64,000 nucleotides of DNA from positions 50,854,178 to 50,918,177 of the forward strand of contig NC_087062.1 in the NCBI RefSeq assembly GCF_963678635.1, written 5' to 3'. Below the pieces are notes generated by a model. That model was not told the origin of the DNA, made no database searches, and worked only from the letters and a program-made list of their open reading frames with translations. Made by a program: the position numbers and the translations under genes. This document shows, in pieces, positions 12,171-24,284 of the stretch (positions are counted from its first letter, which is position 1; each line of letters starts with the position of its first letter). This stretch comes from Symsagittifera roscoffensis. Its lineage: Eukaryota > Xenacoelomorpha > Acoela > Convolutidae.

Positions 12171-12839
12171 GGGACACACTGAAAAACCGGCGGAACGCTT
12201 AAAAGAAAACAATTTGGTCAGGAGTCAAAGCTTCCTCTAAGGCAATGTGAGACCTTTCAAAGCATAGACAATCACAGACGATTCAACACATGCTCTCACG
12301 GGTCTTTTGAAGCGGTCAGAGACCGTTTTTGTTCGGGAGAGGTATTGTAGTTTTTACATTTTTGGCGCCGATGCTATTATTCGTTCCACGGGACGGATTC
12401 AAGGCTCAGTCGAAATCAGTTTTAAAATAAAGCATCCCGTTATCTTAGATTCTCGTCACTTAATGTTGTAATGTTTCTGGGGCATCGCCCACAACCATCA
12501 ACACTTGGATGATTTGCGGTACATAGTACGTAAGGGGCATGTGGAGTTTAGTCTGTGAATGACCCTACGTTATGAAGAATTTTTTTTGTCTGAAGCATAC
12601 ACCAGGCAAGCACGTTACATGTGTCTGAAATGCCATATCTACTGTTCTCAGGCTTTTCCTATTATTTTATCCGAAAAACTGAACAAAATCCTTTTTTTGC
12701 TAAAAAAGTGGAAACGCTAGGTGAGGGCAGATATCTGCATTTCAAAGCCTGAAAAAAAGGTCTTTTTCTAGGATTTTGAACAAAAACAATATTAACAACT
12801 GTGGCCTAAACGGAAATAAAATCTCTTGGCGCGCCGCAG

Positions 12840-13295
12840 TGATGTTTTTCGGAAAGGTTAGTGCGCAGTTGCAAATGTGTTTTCGCAAGTTAACGGTTGA
12901 GGTTTTGTCGACCACTTTTTGTTCATTGGAGCAATCATTACAAACCCGTCCAATATCGCCTGTTAGTCTCGATTCCACTAAATTTGAAGCGTTTTCTCCT
13001 GCTTGAGCCTTCAGTTAGTTTTTCGTCGCTAACACTTGATGAAAATTTTGACAACCGGAAGCGCTATGTTGGAACACAAGCTTATGCAAAAGCTAACTGG
13101 CAGCGTTGGCCGAAGGAGTATCTTCCTTCTTTCAACAAGCGCTCGAAATGGTATGCCCATTCGATTCGCGATTTACGAACTGGTAACCTCGTCTGGAACC
13201 TCGATCCCAGCAGCCCTCCTGGGCACTACACTTTAGGCCGAGTAACTGATTTGCACTACATTAAAGAAAAGTTCGCTCGCTTCGCAACTGTTTGA
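12840..13295 (+). pseudogene. pol: BEL/Pao integrase C-terminal fragment (copy A)
   Basis: Reads RKLTVEVLSTTFCSLEQSL near 12,885, then DENFDNRKRYVGTQAYA, WQRWPKEYLPSFNKRSKW and GNLVW up to TGA near 13,294. This is the C-terminal tail module found in BEL/Pao integrases. The catalytic integrase core is absent from copy A; sequence 12,190-12,630 keeps only a diverged trace of it. The frame is open across 12,897-13,295 (132 codons) although the upstream parts are broken. Confidence 0.8.
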
Positions 13296-15184
13296 ACCCT
13301 ATTGGACCAATTAGTAAGGCACCTCCTCAAATTTGCTCCGATCCTCACTCTTCGAGAGTTGAAGATGTTGCTGGGCGGATAATGTTAATAAACGTTTGGA
13401 CTATTGTTGCATTTAATACAAGGACAGTATTGAAGCGTATACGCAGTGCAATCCATCGGGTTTGGCGCAGGTTCGAACCCCGCCTATGTCGTTTTCTTCT
13501 TGAAGACTCTACTATCAGCTGATTTTGATGGATCATAAAATATACGCTCCTTAACCGGGTTCGAAAACCCCAAAAACCTCTTTTGTTAATCTTAGCAACT
13601 GGAAAAAGTTCAAAAAACGAAATTGGCCGAACTTGATTGGATGATTTTTGTCTGTCGAAAACCGTATTTTGCCAATGCGTGAACGCGATCGAAATTCGGT
13701 GGTGATTCAAATTGCCTATCTTTATCCGAAATACAGTTCTTAAAGTTTTGGTTGAAAAGCGCGTCTTTTGTCAGCACAGGAAAGAAGCATTGGAACTGCG
13801 GATAGGGACATACAGTTTGAAAAGCGCGTTTTTGTCAGCACAGAAAGGAAGCATGGGGACGTCGGACAGGGCATCTCCCGTCCGCGTCATCCAAAACTTT
13901 AAGTGTAAAAAACATCATTTGAGCGAATGCTTCTTTCACCAAAAAGTTTGGAGAAAAGAATGGGTATATCAGATAAGAGTTTCAGGCCTCGTAAAAAAGC
14001 CCTTAATTAACAAAGTAACTTTGATTACTAAGCCGAACTGTGCGTAGGATAGGCATACATTTTGGTGTGCGTGAGCGGGTCTCTGCAATCCAAAAACAGA
14101 TCTCTAAACATGTGAAAATTGCCTCCGTACGATCAAAGAAAACCAACGATCAAAAAAGATCGAAAAAGAACATAATCTTTGTTGTGGAATCCACGTGAAA
14201 ATTGAAAAGTTATGCTTGCTCGCAAAAAAGTATGGCGGAAGGCCAGAAAACGGCAGAAATGTGTCTGAAATGCCCATATCCACTGTTCTCAAGTTTTTTC
14301 AATCAATTTAAGCAAAAAACTGAACAAAGTCCTTTTTTGCTAAAAAAAAACTGGTAACGCTAGGTGAGAGCAGATATCTGCAATTCATAGCCTGAATCGA
14401 AATTTTTTTTTTGATTTTTTAAGGAAAACAATATTAATATAACTGCCCTAGAATACCGCAGATCTGGAAACATCTGCCTTCTCCATCATCTTAAATCAAA
14501 AACACCATATGAAAGATAAGTTAGTCTTTTCTAGCTAAAAATGGCGGGGAAGCCCTGAGATTCGCAGAATTGTGATTCAGGCCATGAAACGCAAAATACA
14601 CACACACGCACACATCTGCTGTTCCCCTGCATTTTCATTCTTTTTCTCTATTTTTATAGGAAGTGGCCATGAGGTGGCCATTTTACTGATTTAAACAGAT
14701 TTTGCGCCGTATTTTGCCTTGTTATAGCGCTGCTTTTTTAAACTAACAAATCACCATTCTTGTGTGTACAGCCTTATTTTTTTTTTGGCTGTGGTCTTTC
14801 ATTGTTTATATCTGAAAAAGCAGAAGAAGGGTTGTTTGCATATTTGAAGTGGAGCTGATAGTTCTGAGTATAACCTGCACAGTAGAAGAGTAGTATGTTT
14901 GAACTGGATGGAACTGGGATCCTCGTCAAAGACACGTGAGTCAGAATAACTGTGCAAAATTGTTATTTCAAACAGATTCTGCGCCTTCTTAGGTAACAAA
15001 ATTCAAATTGACATCAATCTTACATTTCACTACCAATAGGTTTTTTCACAAACAAAAAACTTATCGTAAAGGTAAATATTATCATACTTTTGAGAAAAAA
15101 ACGTTGCCCTATACTCTTTGATTTCTACGATTGGTTGAAAGAAAACGCTGAAAAGCAGGGAAACGCCGAAAAGAAAAAAATGCC
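13296..15184. repeat. BEL-array spacer 1 (LTR or SINE-rich composite)
   Basis: No gene. The block recurs at 17,491-18,430, 19,827-21,550, 22,416-24,284 and 26,541-28,020. It contains the tRNA-like block with box-B match GGTTCGAACCC (13,470-13,480), the phrase GCGCGTCTTTTGTCAGCAC, a degenerate sub-repeat ending in CTGCTGTTCCC, and the CTGGATGGAACTGGGATCC block. It probably represents terminal repeat plus later insertions. True LTR boundaries could not be set by eye. Confidence 0.6.
13425..13570 (+). repeat. tRNA-like SINE-type block, copy 2
   Basis: GGTTCGAACCC at 13,470-13,480 matches a Pol III B box. It is followed by CCTATGTCGTTTTCTTC and a tail shared with copies at 17,615, 19,955 and 22,545. 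The A-box side is poor (ACGCAGTGCAATCC), so the promoter is probably dead. Confidence 0.5.
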
Positions 15185-17490
15185 ACCCGAGTTTTGCATC
15201 CAGTTCATTGCCGAACAAATTTGATTATCCTTAAAGCCCGCAGTGCGCTATTAAACATCTGCTATGGGTTCTCAAGGTCCCAAAGGAAAAAAACTGTACT
15301 CAAATGGCGAAGTTTTACGCAGAAGAAACATGTGTTCCAGCGTAAAAACGGAACACCAAGCGGACCACCAAGCGGACATCATGTGTTCCGTATTCGCCCG
15401 AAGGCTAGGATATGCACTACACCTATTTAGTGTTCTCCTGCATGGTGCAGACAGCTTTTTTCTCCTCGAAAGGAAAAAAACAAGTCTTCTACCTGCACAA
15501 AAAGCCGACAGAAAGTCAACGTCGTTTTTTTTTCCGCATCCGTTTAGGTTGTTAAAGGTCTTCTCTAGATTGCTGAGCTAAGTGTGTCAACTGGGTCAAA
15601 AACCAATGAAGCTCTCATTTTGGGTAATTCCACTACGGAAGTGGAAGTGTTTCAGTACAACCGGCATGTTTTCGGTGCCCAGAACTCCCCGACGTGAGCA
15701 AACTTCGCACTTCAGCGCACAGCTAGGGATAAAGCTGAAAATTTTCCTGAAGCATCTAAAGCAATTTTTACTAGGTTCTAAATGGATGATTACCTCGGTT
15801 GAGTCAAGTTTTGAGACGACGCATTGAAAAAAGCAAGGATAAGGTGAACCCTCATAAAATGGGGGAATTGAGTCTAACCAAATATTCTAGCAACGCTCCA
15901 GCTATTTAAAAGAAGTTGAATTCCTCATTTGATGTACATGCAAAATTAAAGTACATTGTGAGTGCTAGTGACCACTTGAAGTCGTATATGTTGTAGTTAA
16001 TGGCACCATGGAAATGATATTCTGTTGTTTGTCATGGGGTTAACCATGAGCTCCAAACATCAGTTATGTAACAAATTGTTCGGAGTTTTGTTTCATCGAT
16101 CTTCGATTTTATTGATTTGGTGGTTCCCTAAAAGGTAAGGGACCGCCTGCTTCTTAAGGACAAGAACATTTGTCGCACAACTGGGCAACAATGAAATGGT
16201 CCCTTAATAGTAGCGCTTCAGAAGCAACTCAATGAGTGGCATTGAAACCTGTTTAACTTAGGCGAAACTTTCAATCCCCTGTGCTACTTCAGTAAACCAT
16301 TTCATCAAGTTGAGCTCCATATGTTCGGGGATAGCTCGAAAATTGTATTTTGCCTGGTTGCTTTTCTTCGTGCCGGCGTTATTGAGACTGAAAAAACTGA
16401 ACTTTTCTTCGTGTTTCGTATGGCAAGGATAGCACCATCGAAATTTTTTTCCCTTCCAAAGGCACTTTCAACCAATGAAATTGGCATCTTTTCTGCGGAC
16501 CGATAGCACCGCGGTGCTACAATGGCTTCACTTTAACGATTATTTACCGACTTGTGTAGCAAACCGTGTTTGTGAAAGAAAAAACCTCACCACTGTGGAT
16601 CAAAGGTTTCCTGTAAAAGAAGGAAATAACCCCGCGTAAATTGGGACACGCCGAAATCCGACGGAACGCCTTAAAGTAAACATTTGGGTCAGGGGTCCGA
16701 GCTTCCTGTAAGGCAATGTGTCGCCTTTCAAAGCATAGACAATCATAGACAATTCACCTTCATGACTACACTGCCGTACACATCGATACTATTCCGCCTA
16801 TGGACACCGACTCTTGCATCACGAAGATTGAAAGATGTATCGCCGTCGTACGCGAAGTATTATATGGTCAGACAACGGTACCAGTTTCGTTAGAGCTGAG
16901 AAAGAACTTCTGCTTTGCATAGAGAGTTGGAACGGACAAGCTCCAGCTTCGTTAGTGCATCAGGGGCCCCAATGGAAACACAATCCTCTTGGCGTGCCAC
17001 ATCATGGTGGCTTTTTTCGGAAAGGTTAGTGCGCATTTGCAAATGTGTTTTCTACGCAAACATTGGTTCGCAAGTTAACGGATGAGGTTTCGTCGACCAT
17101 ATTTTGTTCAGTGAAGCAACCTTTACAAACCCGTCCAATAACGCCTGGTCGTCTCGATTTCACTGAATTAGAAGCATCTTCTCCTCAGTTATTTTCAACT
17201 CAGTTATTTTTTCGTCGCCAACACTTGATGAAAATTTTGACCACCGCAAGCGTTATGTTGGAACACAAGCTTATGCAAAAGCCAATTGGCAGCGTTGGCA
17301 GAGGGAGTATCTCCTTTCCTCGAACAAGCGATCGAAATGGCATGCCGATTCCAGCCGCGATTTACGAACTGGTAACCTCATCTGGAACATCGATCCCTGC
17401 AGCCGTCATGGGCACTACACTTTAGGTCGTGTAACTGATTAGCACTACGTTAAAGATAAGCTCGCTCACTTCGCAAATGTTACGACCCTA
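15185..17490 (+). pseudogene. pol: BEL/Pao Gag-Pol remnant (copy B), internally deleted
   Basis: Degraded Gag zinc-knuckle text (15,190-15,590) is joined almost directly to the RT palm at 15,620, so protease and the first half of RT are lost. The palm reads EVEVFQYN, then the MDDYL box at 15,777-15,790 with the same Tyr-to-TAA change as copies A and E. RT thumb text is near 16,080-16,320, RNase H near 16,330-16,640 (LQWLHFNDYLPTCVANRVCE). Integrase core follows at about 16,800-17,030 (SDNGTSFVRAEKELLLCIE, HHGG), then the C-terminal tail to 17,490. Broken by many stops and shifts. The integrase DDE core still shows the SDNG motif. Confidence 0.8.
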
Positions 17491-18430
17491 TCGGGCCAAT
17501 TAGTAAGGCCCCTCTTCAAAAGTGTTCCGGATCTCACCTCTTCGGGATTGAGGGTGTGGCTGGGAAAATAATGTCAATAAAAGTTTGGACTATACTTGCA
17601 TTTAAAACAAGGAGAGTATTGACGCGTATACGCAGTGCAATCCAGCGGGTTTGGCGCAGGTTCGAACCCCACTTAGGTCGTTTCCTTCGTGAAACTCAAC
17701 TATGAGCCGATTTTGGCTGATCGTCAAATATACGCTCCTTAACCGGGTTCGAAAACCCAAAAACCTTTTTTTATGCTTATCAACTGGAAATATTTCATAA
17801 AACGGAATTGGCCTAACTTGAAAGAAAGATTTTCGTCTGTCAAAAACCGTGTTTTGCCAAAGCGTTAACGCGATTGAAAGTCGGTGGTGATTTAAATTGA
17901 CTATCTTCATCCGAAATACAGTTTTTAAAGTTTTGGTTGAAAAGCGCGTCTTTTGTCAGCACAGGAATGAAGCATTGGAACAGCGGATAGGGGCATACAG
18001 TTTGAAAAGCGCGTTTTTGTCAGCACAGAAAGGAAGCATGGGATCGTCTGACAGGGCATCTCCGGTCCGCGCCATCCAAAACTTTAAGTGTAAAAAACAT
18101 TATTTGAGCGAATGCTTCTTTCACCAAAAGTATGTCAGATAAGAGTTTCAGGCCTCGCAAAAAAAGCCCTAAATTAACAAAGTAACTTTGATTACGAAGC
18201 CGAACTGTGCGTTGGATAGGCACGCATTTTGGTATGCGTGTGTGGGTCTCTGCAATCTAAAAACAGGTCTTCAAACATGTGAAAATTGTGTCCGAACGAT
18301 CAAAGAAAACCAACGAACAAAAAATATCGAACAAGAACAAAATCTTAGTTGCGGAACCCGCGTAAAAATTAAAAAGTAATGCTTGCTCGCTAAAAAGTAT
18401 GGTGCACGGCCATGGAACGGTAGAAATGTG
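17491..18430. repeat. BEL-array spacer 2
   Basis: Shorter version of spacer 1. It has the tRNA-like block with GGTTCGAACCC at 17,659-17,669 and the GCGCGTCTTTTGTCAGCAC phrase near 17,945. No gene. Confidence 0.6.
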
Positions 18431-18987
18431 TCTGAAATGCCATATCTACTGTTCTCAGGCTTTTCCTATCATTTTATCCAAAAAACTGAACAAAATCCTT
18501 TTTTTGCTAAAAAAGTGGAAACGCTAGGTGAGGGCAGATATCTGCATTTCAAAGCCTGAAACAAAAAGGTCTTTTTCTAGGATTTTGAAAAAAAACAATA
18601 TTAACAACTGTGGCCTAAACGGAAATAAAATCTCTTGGCGCACCGCGGTGATGTTTTTCGGAAAGGTTAGTGCGCAGTTGCGAATGTGTTTTCGCAAGTT
18701 AACGGTTGAGATTTTGTCGACCACGTTTTGTTCATTGGAGCAATCATTACAAACCCGTCCAATAACGTCTGTTGGTCTCAATTCCACTGAATTTGAAGCG
18801 TTTTCTCCTGCTTGAGCCTTCAGTTAGTTTTTCTTCGCTAACACTTGATGAAAATTTTGACAACCGGAAGCGCTATGTTGAAACACAAGCTTATGCATGA
18901 GCTAACTGGCAGCGTTGGCGGAAGGAGTATCTTCCTTTTTTCAACAAGCGCTCGAAATGGCATGCCCATTCGATTCGCGATTTACGA
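18431..18987 (+). pseudogene. Integrase tail fragment (copy C, 5' piece)
   Basis: 18,430-18,987 matches 12,630-13,190 of copy A: spacer end, then the integrase tail module up to the text of the KRSKW region. It stops abruptly at about 18,987, where an integrase-core piece begins. This is a chimeric junction and not an ordinary end of the element. Confidence 0.75.
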
Positions 18988-19826
18988 CACGCGGAAATCC
19001 GACGGAACGCCTAAAAGTAAACAATTGGGTCAGGGGTCCGAGCTTCCTGTAAGGCAATGTGTCGCCTTTCAAAGCATAGACAATCATAGACAATTCACCT
19101 TCATGACTACACTGCCGTACACATCGATACTATTCCGCCTATGGACACCGACTCTTGCATCACGAAGATTGAAAGATGTATCGCCGTCGTACGCGAAGTA
19201 TTATGTGGTCAGACAACGGTACCAGTTTCGTTAGAGCTGAGAAAGAACTTCTGCTTTGCATAGAGAGTTGGAACGGACAAGCTCCAGCTTCGTTAGTGCA
19301 TCAGGGGCCCCAATGGAAACACAATCCTCTTGGCGTGCCACATCATGGTGGCTTTTTTCGGAAAGGTTAGTGCGCATTTGCAAATGTGTTTTGTACGCAA
19401 ACATTGGTTCGCAAGTTAACGGATGAGGTTTCGTCGACCATATTTTGTTCAGTGAAGCAACCTTTACAAACCCGTCCAAAAACGCCTGGTCGTCTCGATT
19501 CCATTGAATTAGAAGCATCTTCTCCTCAGTTATTTTCAACTCAGTTATTTTTTCGTCGCCAACACTTGATGAAAATTTTGACCACCGCAAGCGCTATGTT
19601 GGAACACAGGCTTATGCAAAAGCCAAATGGCAGCGTTGGCAGAAGGAGTATCTCCTTTCCTTGAACAAGCGATCGAAATGCCATGCCGATTCCAGCCGCG
19701 ATTTACGAACTGGTAACCTCGTCTGGAACATCGATCCCTGCAGCCGTCAAGGGCACTACACTTTAGGTCGTGTAACTGATTTGCACTACATTAAAGAAAA
19801 GTTCGCTCGCTTTGCAACTGTTTGAA
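18988..19826 (+). pseudogene. Integrase core and tail fragment (copy C, 3' piece)
   Basis: Starts inside sequence equivalent to 16,650 of copy B and carries the integrase core (SDNGTSFVRAEKELLLCIE near 19,203-19,260) and the C-terminal tail to 19,826. 19,000-19,660 is very close to 16,660-17,320, so the two are recent duplicates. Gag and RT are absent. Confidence 0.75.
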
Positions 19827-21950
19827 CCCTATCGGACCAATTCGTAAGGCACCTCTTCAAAATTGCTCCGATCCTCACTCTTCGAGGGTTGAAGATGTTG
19901 CTGGGCGGATAATGTTAATAAACGTTTGGACTATAGTTGCATTTAATACAAGGACAGTTTTGAAGCGTATACGCAGTGCAATCCATCGGGTTTGGCGCAG
20001 GTTCGAACCCCGCCTATGTCGTTTCCTTCTTGAAGACTCTACTATCAGCTGATTTTGATGGATTATAAAATATACGCTCCTTAACCGGGTTCGAAAACCC
20101 CAAAAACCTCTTTTGTTAATCTTAGCAACTGGAAAAATTTCAAAAAACGAAATTGGCCGAACTTGATTGGATGATTTTCGTCTGTCGAAAACCGTATTTT
20201 GCCAAAGCGTGAACGCGATCGAAATTCGGTGGTAATTAAAATTGCCTATCTTTATCCGAAATACAGTTTTTAAAGTTTTGGTTGAAAAGCGCGTCTTTTT
20301 TCAGCACAGGAAAAAAGCATTGGAACTGCGGATAGGGGCATACAGTTTGAAAAGCTCGTTTTTGTCAGCACAGAAAGGAAGCATGGGGACGTCGGACAGG
20401 GCATCTCCCGTCCGAGCCATCCAAAACTTTAAGTGTAAAAAACATTATTTGAGCGAATGCTTCTTTCACCAAAAAGTTTGGAGAAAAGAATGGGTATATC
20501 AGATAAGAGTTTCAGGCCTCGCAAAAAAGCCCTAAATTAACAAAGTAACTTTGATTACTAAACCGAACTGTGCGTAGGATAGGCATACATTTTGGTGTGC
20601 GTGAGTGGGTCTCTGCAATCCAAAAACAGATCTCTAAACATGTGAAAATTGTGTCCGAACGATCAGAGAAAACCAACGATCAAAAAAGATCGAAAAACAA
20701 CATAATCTTTGTTGTGGAATCCACGTGAAAACTAAAAAGTTATGCTTGCTCGTCAAAAAGTATGGTGGACGGCCAAGAAACGGCAGAAATGTGTCTGAAA
20801 TGCCCATATCCACTGTTCTCAAGTTTTTCCAATCAATTTAAGCAAAAAACTGACCAAAGTTCTTTTTTGCTAAAAAAAAAAACTGGTAACGCTAGGTGAG
20901 AGCAGATATCTGCAATTCATAGCCTGGAACAAAAAATTTTTTTTTGAATTTTTGAGGAAAACAATATTAATTTAACTGCCCTAGAATACCGCAGATCTGG
21001 AAACATCTGCCTTCTCCATCATCTTAAACTAAAAACACCAAATAAAAAATAAGTTAGTCTTTTCTAGCTAAAAAAGGCGGGGAAGCCCTGAGATTCGCAG
21101 AATTGTGATTCAGGCCATGAAGTGCAAAATACATACACACGCACACATCTGCTGTTCCCCTGCATTTTCTTTCTTTTTCTCTATTTTTATAGGACGTGGC
21201 CATGAGGTGGCCATTTTACTGATTTCAACAGATTTTGCGCCGTATTTTGCCTTGTTATAGCGCTGCTTTTTTAAAAAACAAATCACCAATCTTGTGTGTG
21301 CAGCATTATTTTTTGTTTTTGGTTGTGGTCTTTCATTGTTTAAATCTGAAAAAGCAGAAAAAGGGTTGTTTGCTTATATGAAGTGAAGCTGATAGTTCTG
21401 AGTATAACCTGCACAGTAGAAGAGTAGTATGTTTGAACTGGATGGAACTGGGATCCTCGTCAAAGACACGTGAGTCAAAATAACTGTGCAAAATTGTTAT
21501 TTCAAACAGATTCTGCGCCTTCTTAGGTAACAAAATTCAAATTGACATCAATCTTACGTTTCAATCCAAAAACAGGTCTTCAAACATGTGAAAATTGTGT
21601 CCGAACGATCAAAGAAAACCAACGAACAAAAAATATCGAACAAGAACAAAATCTTAGTTGCGGAACCCGCGTAAAAATTAAAAAAAAAATGCTTGCTCGC
21701 TAAAAAGTATGGTGCACGGCCATTGGAACGGTAGAAATGTGTCTGAAATGCCATATCTATTGTTCTCAGGCTTTTCCTATCATTTTATCCGAAAAACTAA
21801 ACAAAATCCTTTTTTTGCTAAAAAAGTGGAAACGCTAGGTGAGGGCAGATATCTGCATTTCAAAGCCTGAAACAAAAAGGTCTTTTTCTAGGACTTTGAA
21901 CAAAAACAATATTAACAACTGTGGCCTAAACGGAAATAAAATCTCTTGGC
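19827..21950. repeat. BEL-array spacer 3, long version
   Basis: 19,827-21,540 follows spacer 1 almost base for base (offset about 6,530). B-box-like GGTTCGAACCC is at 20,000-20,010. From about 21,550 a second partial spacer piece begins (also seen at 18,260), leading into the next integrase tail. No gene. Confidence 0.65.
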
Positions 21951-22415
21951 GCGCTGCAGTGATGTTTTTCGGAAAGGTTAGTGCGCAGTTGCAAATGTGT
22001 TTTCGCAAGTTAACGGTTGAGATTTTGTCGACCACGTTTTGTTCATTGGAGCAATCATTACAAACCCGTCCAATATCGCCGGTTGGTCTCAATTCCACTG
22101 AATTTGAAGCGTTTTCTCCTGCTTGAGCCTTCAGTTAGTTTTTCGTCGCTAACACTTGATGAAAATTTTGACAACCGGAAGCGCTATGTTGGAACACAAG
22201 CTTATGCAAAAGCTAACTGGCAGCGTTGGCGGAAGGAGTATCTTCCTTCTTTCAACAAGCGCTCGAAATGGCATGCCCATTCGATTCGCGATTTACGAAC
22301 TGGTAACCTCGTCTGGAACCTCGATCCCAGCAGCCCTCCTGGGCACTACACTTTAGATCGAGTAACTGATTTGCACTACATTAAAGAAAAGTCCGCTCGC
22401 TTCGCAACTGTTTGA
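21951..22415 (+). pseudogene. BEL/Pao integrase tail fragment (copy D)
   Basis: Nearly identical to 12,840-13,295 (offset about 9,100): RKLTVEILSTTFCSLEQSL, DENFDNRKRYVGTQAYA, WQRWRKEYLPSFNKRSKW. The core is missing and the 5' side is spacer sequence. Open for 132 codons but only a domain fragment. Confidence 0.8.
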
Positions 22416-24284
22416 ATCCTATCGGACCAATTAGTAAGGCACCTCTTCAAAATTGCTCCGATCCTCACTCTTCGAGGGTTGAAGATGTTGCTGGGCGGAT
22501 AATGTTAATAAACGTTTGGACTATAGTTGCATTTAATACAAGGACAGTATTGAAGCGTATACGCAGTGCAATCCATCGGGTTTGGCGCAGGTTCGAACCC
22601 CGCCTATGTCGTTTTCTTCTTGAAGACTCTACTATCAGCTGATTTTGATGGATCATAAAATATAGACTCCTTAACCGGGTTCGAAAACTCCAAAAACCTC
22701 TTTTCTCTTTTGTTAATCTTAGCAACTGGAAAAAGTTCAAAACACGGAATTGGCTGAACTTGATTGGATGATTTTCGTCTACCGAAAACCGTTTTTTGCC
22801 AAAGCGTGAACGCGATCGAAATTCGGTGGTGATTCAAATTGCCTATATTTATCCGAAATACAGTTTTTAAAGTTTTGGTTGAAAAGCGCGTTTTTGTCAG
22901 CACAGAAAGGAAGCATGGGGACGTCGGACAGGGCATATCCCGTCCGCGCCATCCAAAACTTTAAGTGTAAAAAACATTATTTGTGCGAATGCTTCTTTCA
23001 CCAAAAAGTTTGGAGAAAAGAATGGGTATATCAGATAAGAGTTTCAGGCCCCTCGCAAAAAAGCCCTAAATTAACAAAGTAACTTTGATTACTAAGCCGA
23101 ACTGTGCGTAGGATATTACTAAGCCGAACTGTGCGTAGGATAGGCATACATTTTGGTGTGCGTGAGTGGGTCTCTGCAATCCAAAAACAGATCTCTAAAC
23201 ATGTGAAAATTGTGTCCGAACGATCAAAGAAAACCAACGAACAAAAAATATCGAACAAGAACAAAATCTTAGTTGCGGAACCCGCGTAAAAATTAAAAAA
23301 AAAGGCTTGCTCGCTAAAAAGAGTGGTGCACGGCCATTGGAACGGTAGAAATGTGTCTGAAACGCCCATATCCACTGTTCTCAAGTTTTTCCAATTAATT
23401 TAAGCAAAAAACTGAACAAAGTCCTTTTTTGCTAAAAAAAAAACTGGTAACATCAAGTGAGAGCAGATATCTGCAATTCATAGCCTGAAACAAAAATTTT
23501 TTTTTTTGAATTTTTAAGGAAAAAAAATTAATTTAACTGCCCTAGAATACCGCAGATCTGGAAACATCTGCCTTCTCCATCATCTTAAACCAAAAACACC
23601 AAATAAAAGATAAGTTAGTCTTTTCTAGCTAAAAAGGCGGGGAAGCCCTGAGATTCGCAGAATTGTGATTCAGGCCATGAAATGCAAAATACACACACAC
23701 GCACACATCTGCTGTTCCCCTGCATTTTTTCTTTCTTTTTCTCTATTTTTATAGGACGTGGCCATGAGGTGGCCATTTTACTGATTTTAACAGATTTTGC
23801 GCCGTATTTTGCCTTGTTATAGCGCTGCTTTTTTAAAATAACAAATCACCAATCTTGTGTGTGCATCATTTTTTTTTGTTTTTGGTTGTGGTCTTTTATT
23901 GTTTATATCTGAAAAAGCAGAAAAAGGGTTGTTTGCTTATTTGAAGTGGAGCTGATAGTTCTGAATATAACCTGCACAGTAGAAGAGTAGTATGTTTGAA
24001 CTGGATGGAACTGGGATCCTCGTCAAAGACACGTGAGTCAGAATAACTGTGCAAAATTGTTATTTCAAACAGATTCTGCGCCTTCTTAGGTAACAAAATT
24101 CAAATTGACATCAATCTTACGTTTCACTACCATTAGATTTTTTCAAAAACAAAAAACTTATCGTAAAGGTAAAAATTATCAAACTTTTGAGAAAAAAACG
24201 TTGCCCTATACTCTTTGATTTCTACGATTGGTTGAAAGAAAACGCCGAAACGCATGGAAACGCCGAAAAGAAAAAAATGCCACC
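22416..24284. repeat. BEL-array spacer 4
   Basis: Same order as spacer 1, with the tRNA-like block (GGTTCGAACCC at 22,590-22,600). A short local duplication of the CCGAACTGTGCGTAGGATA block occurs at about 23,097-23,142. No gene. Confidence 0.65.
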
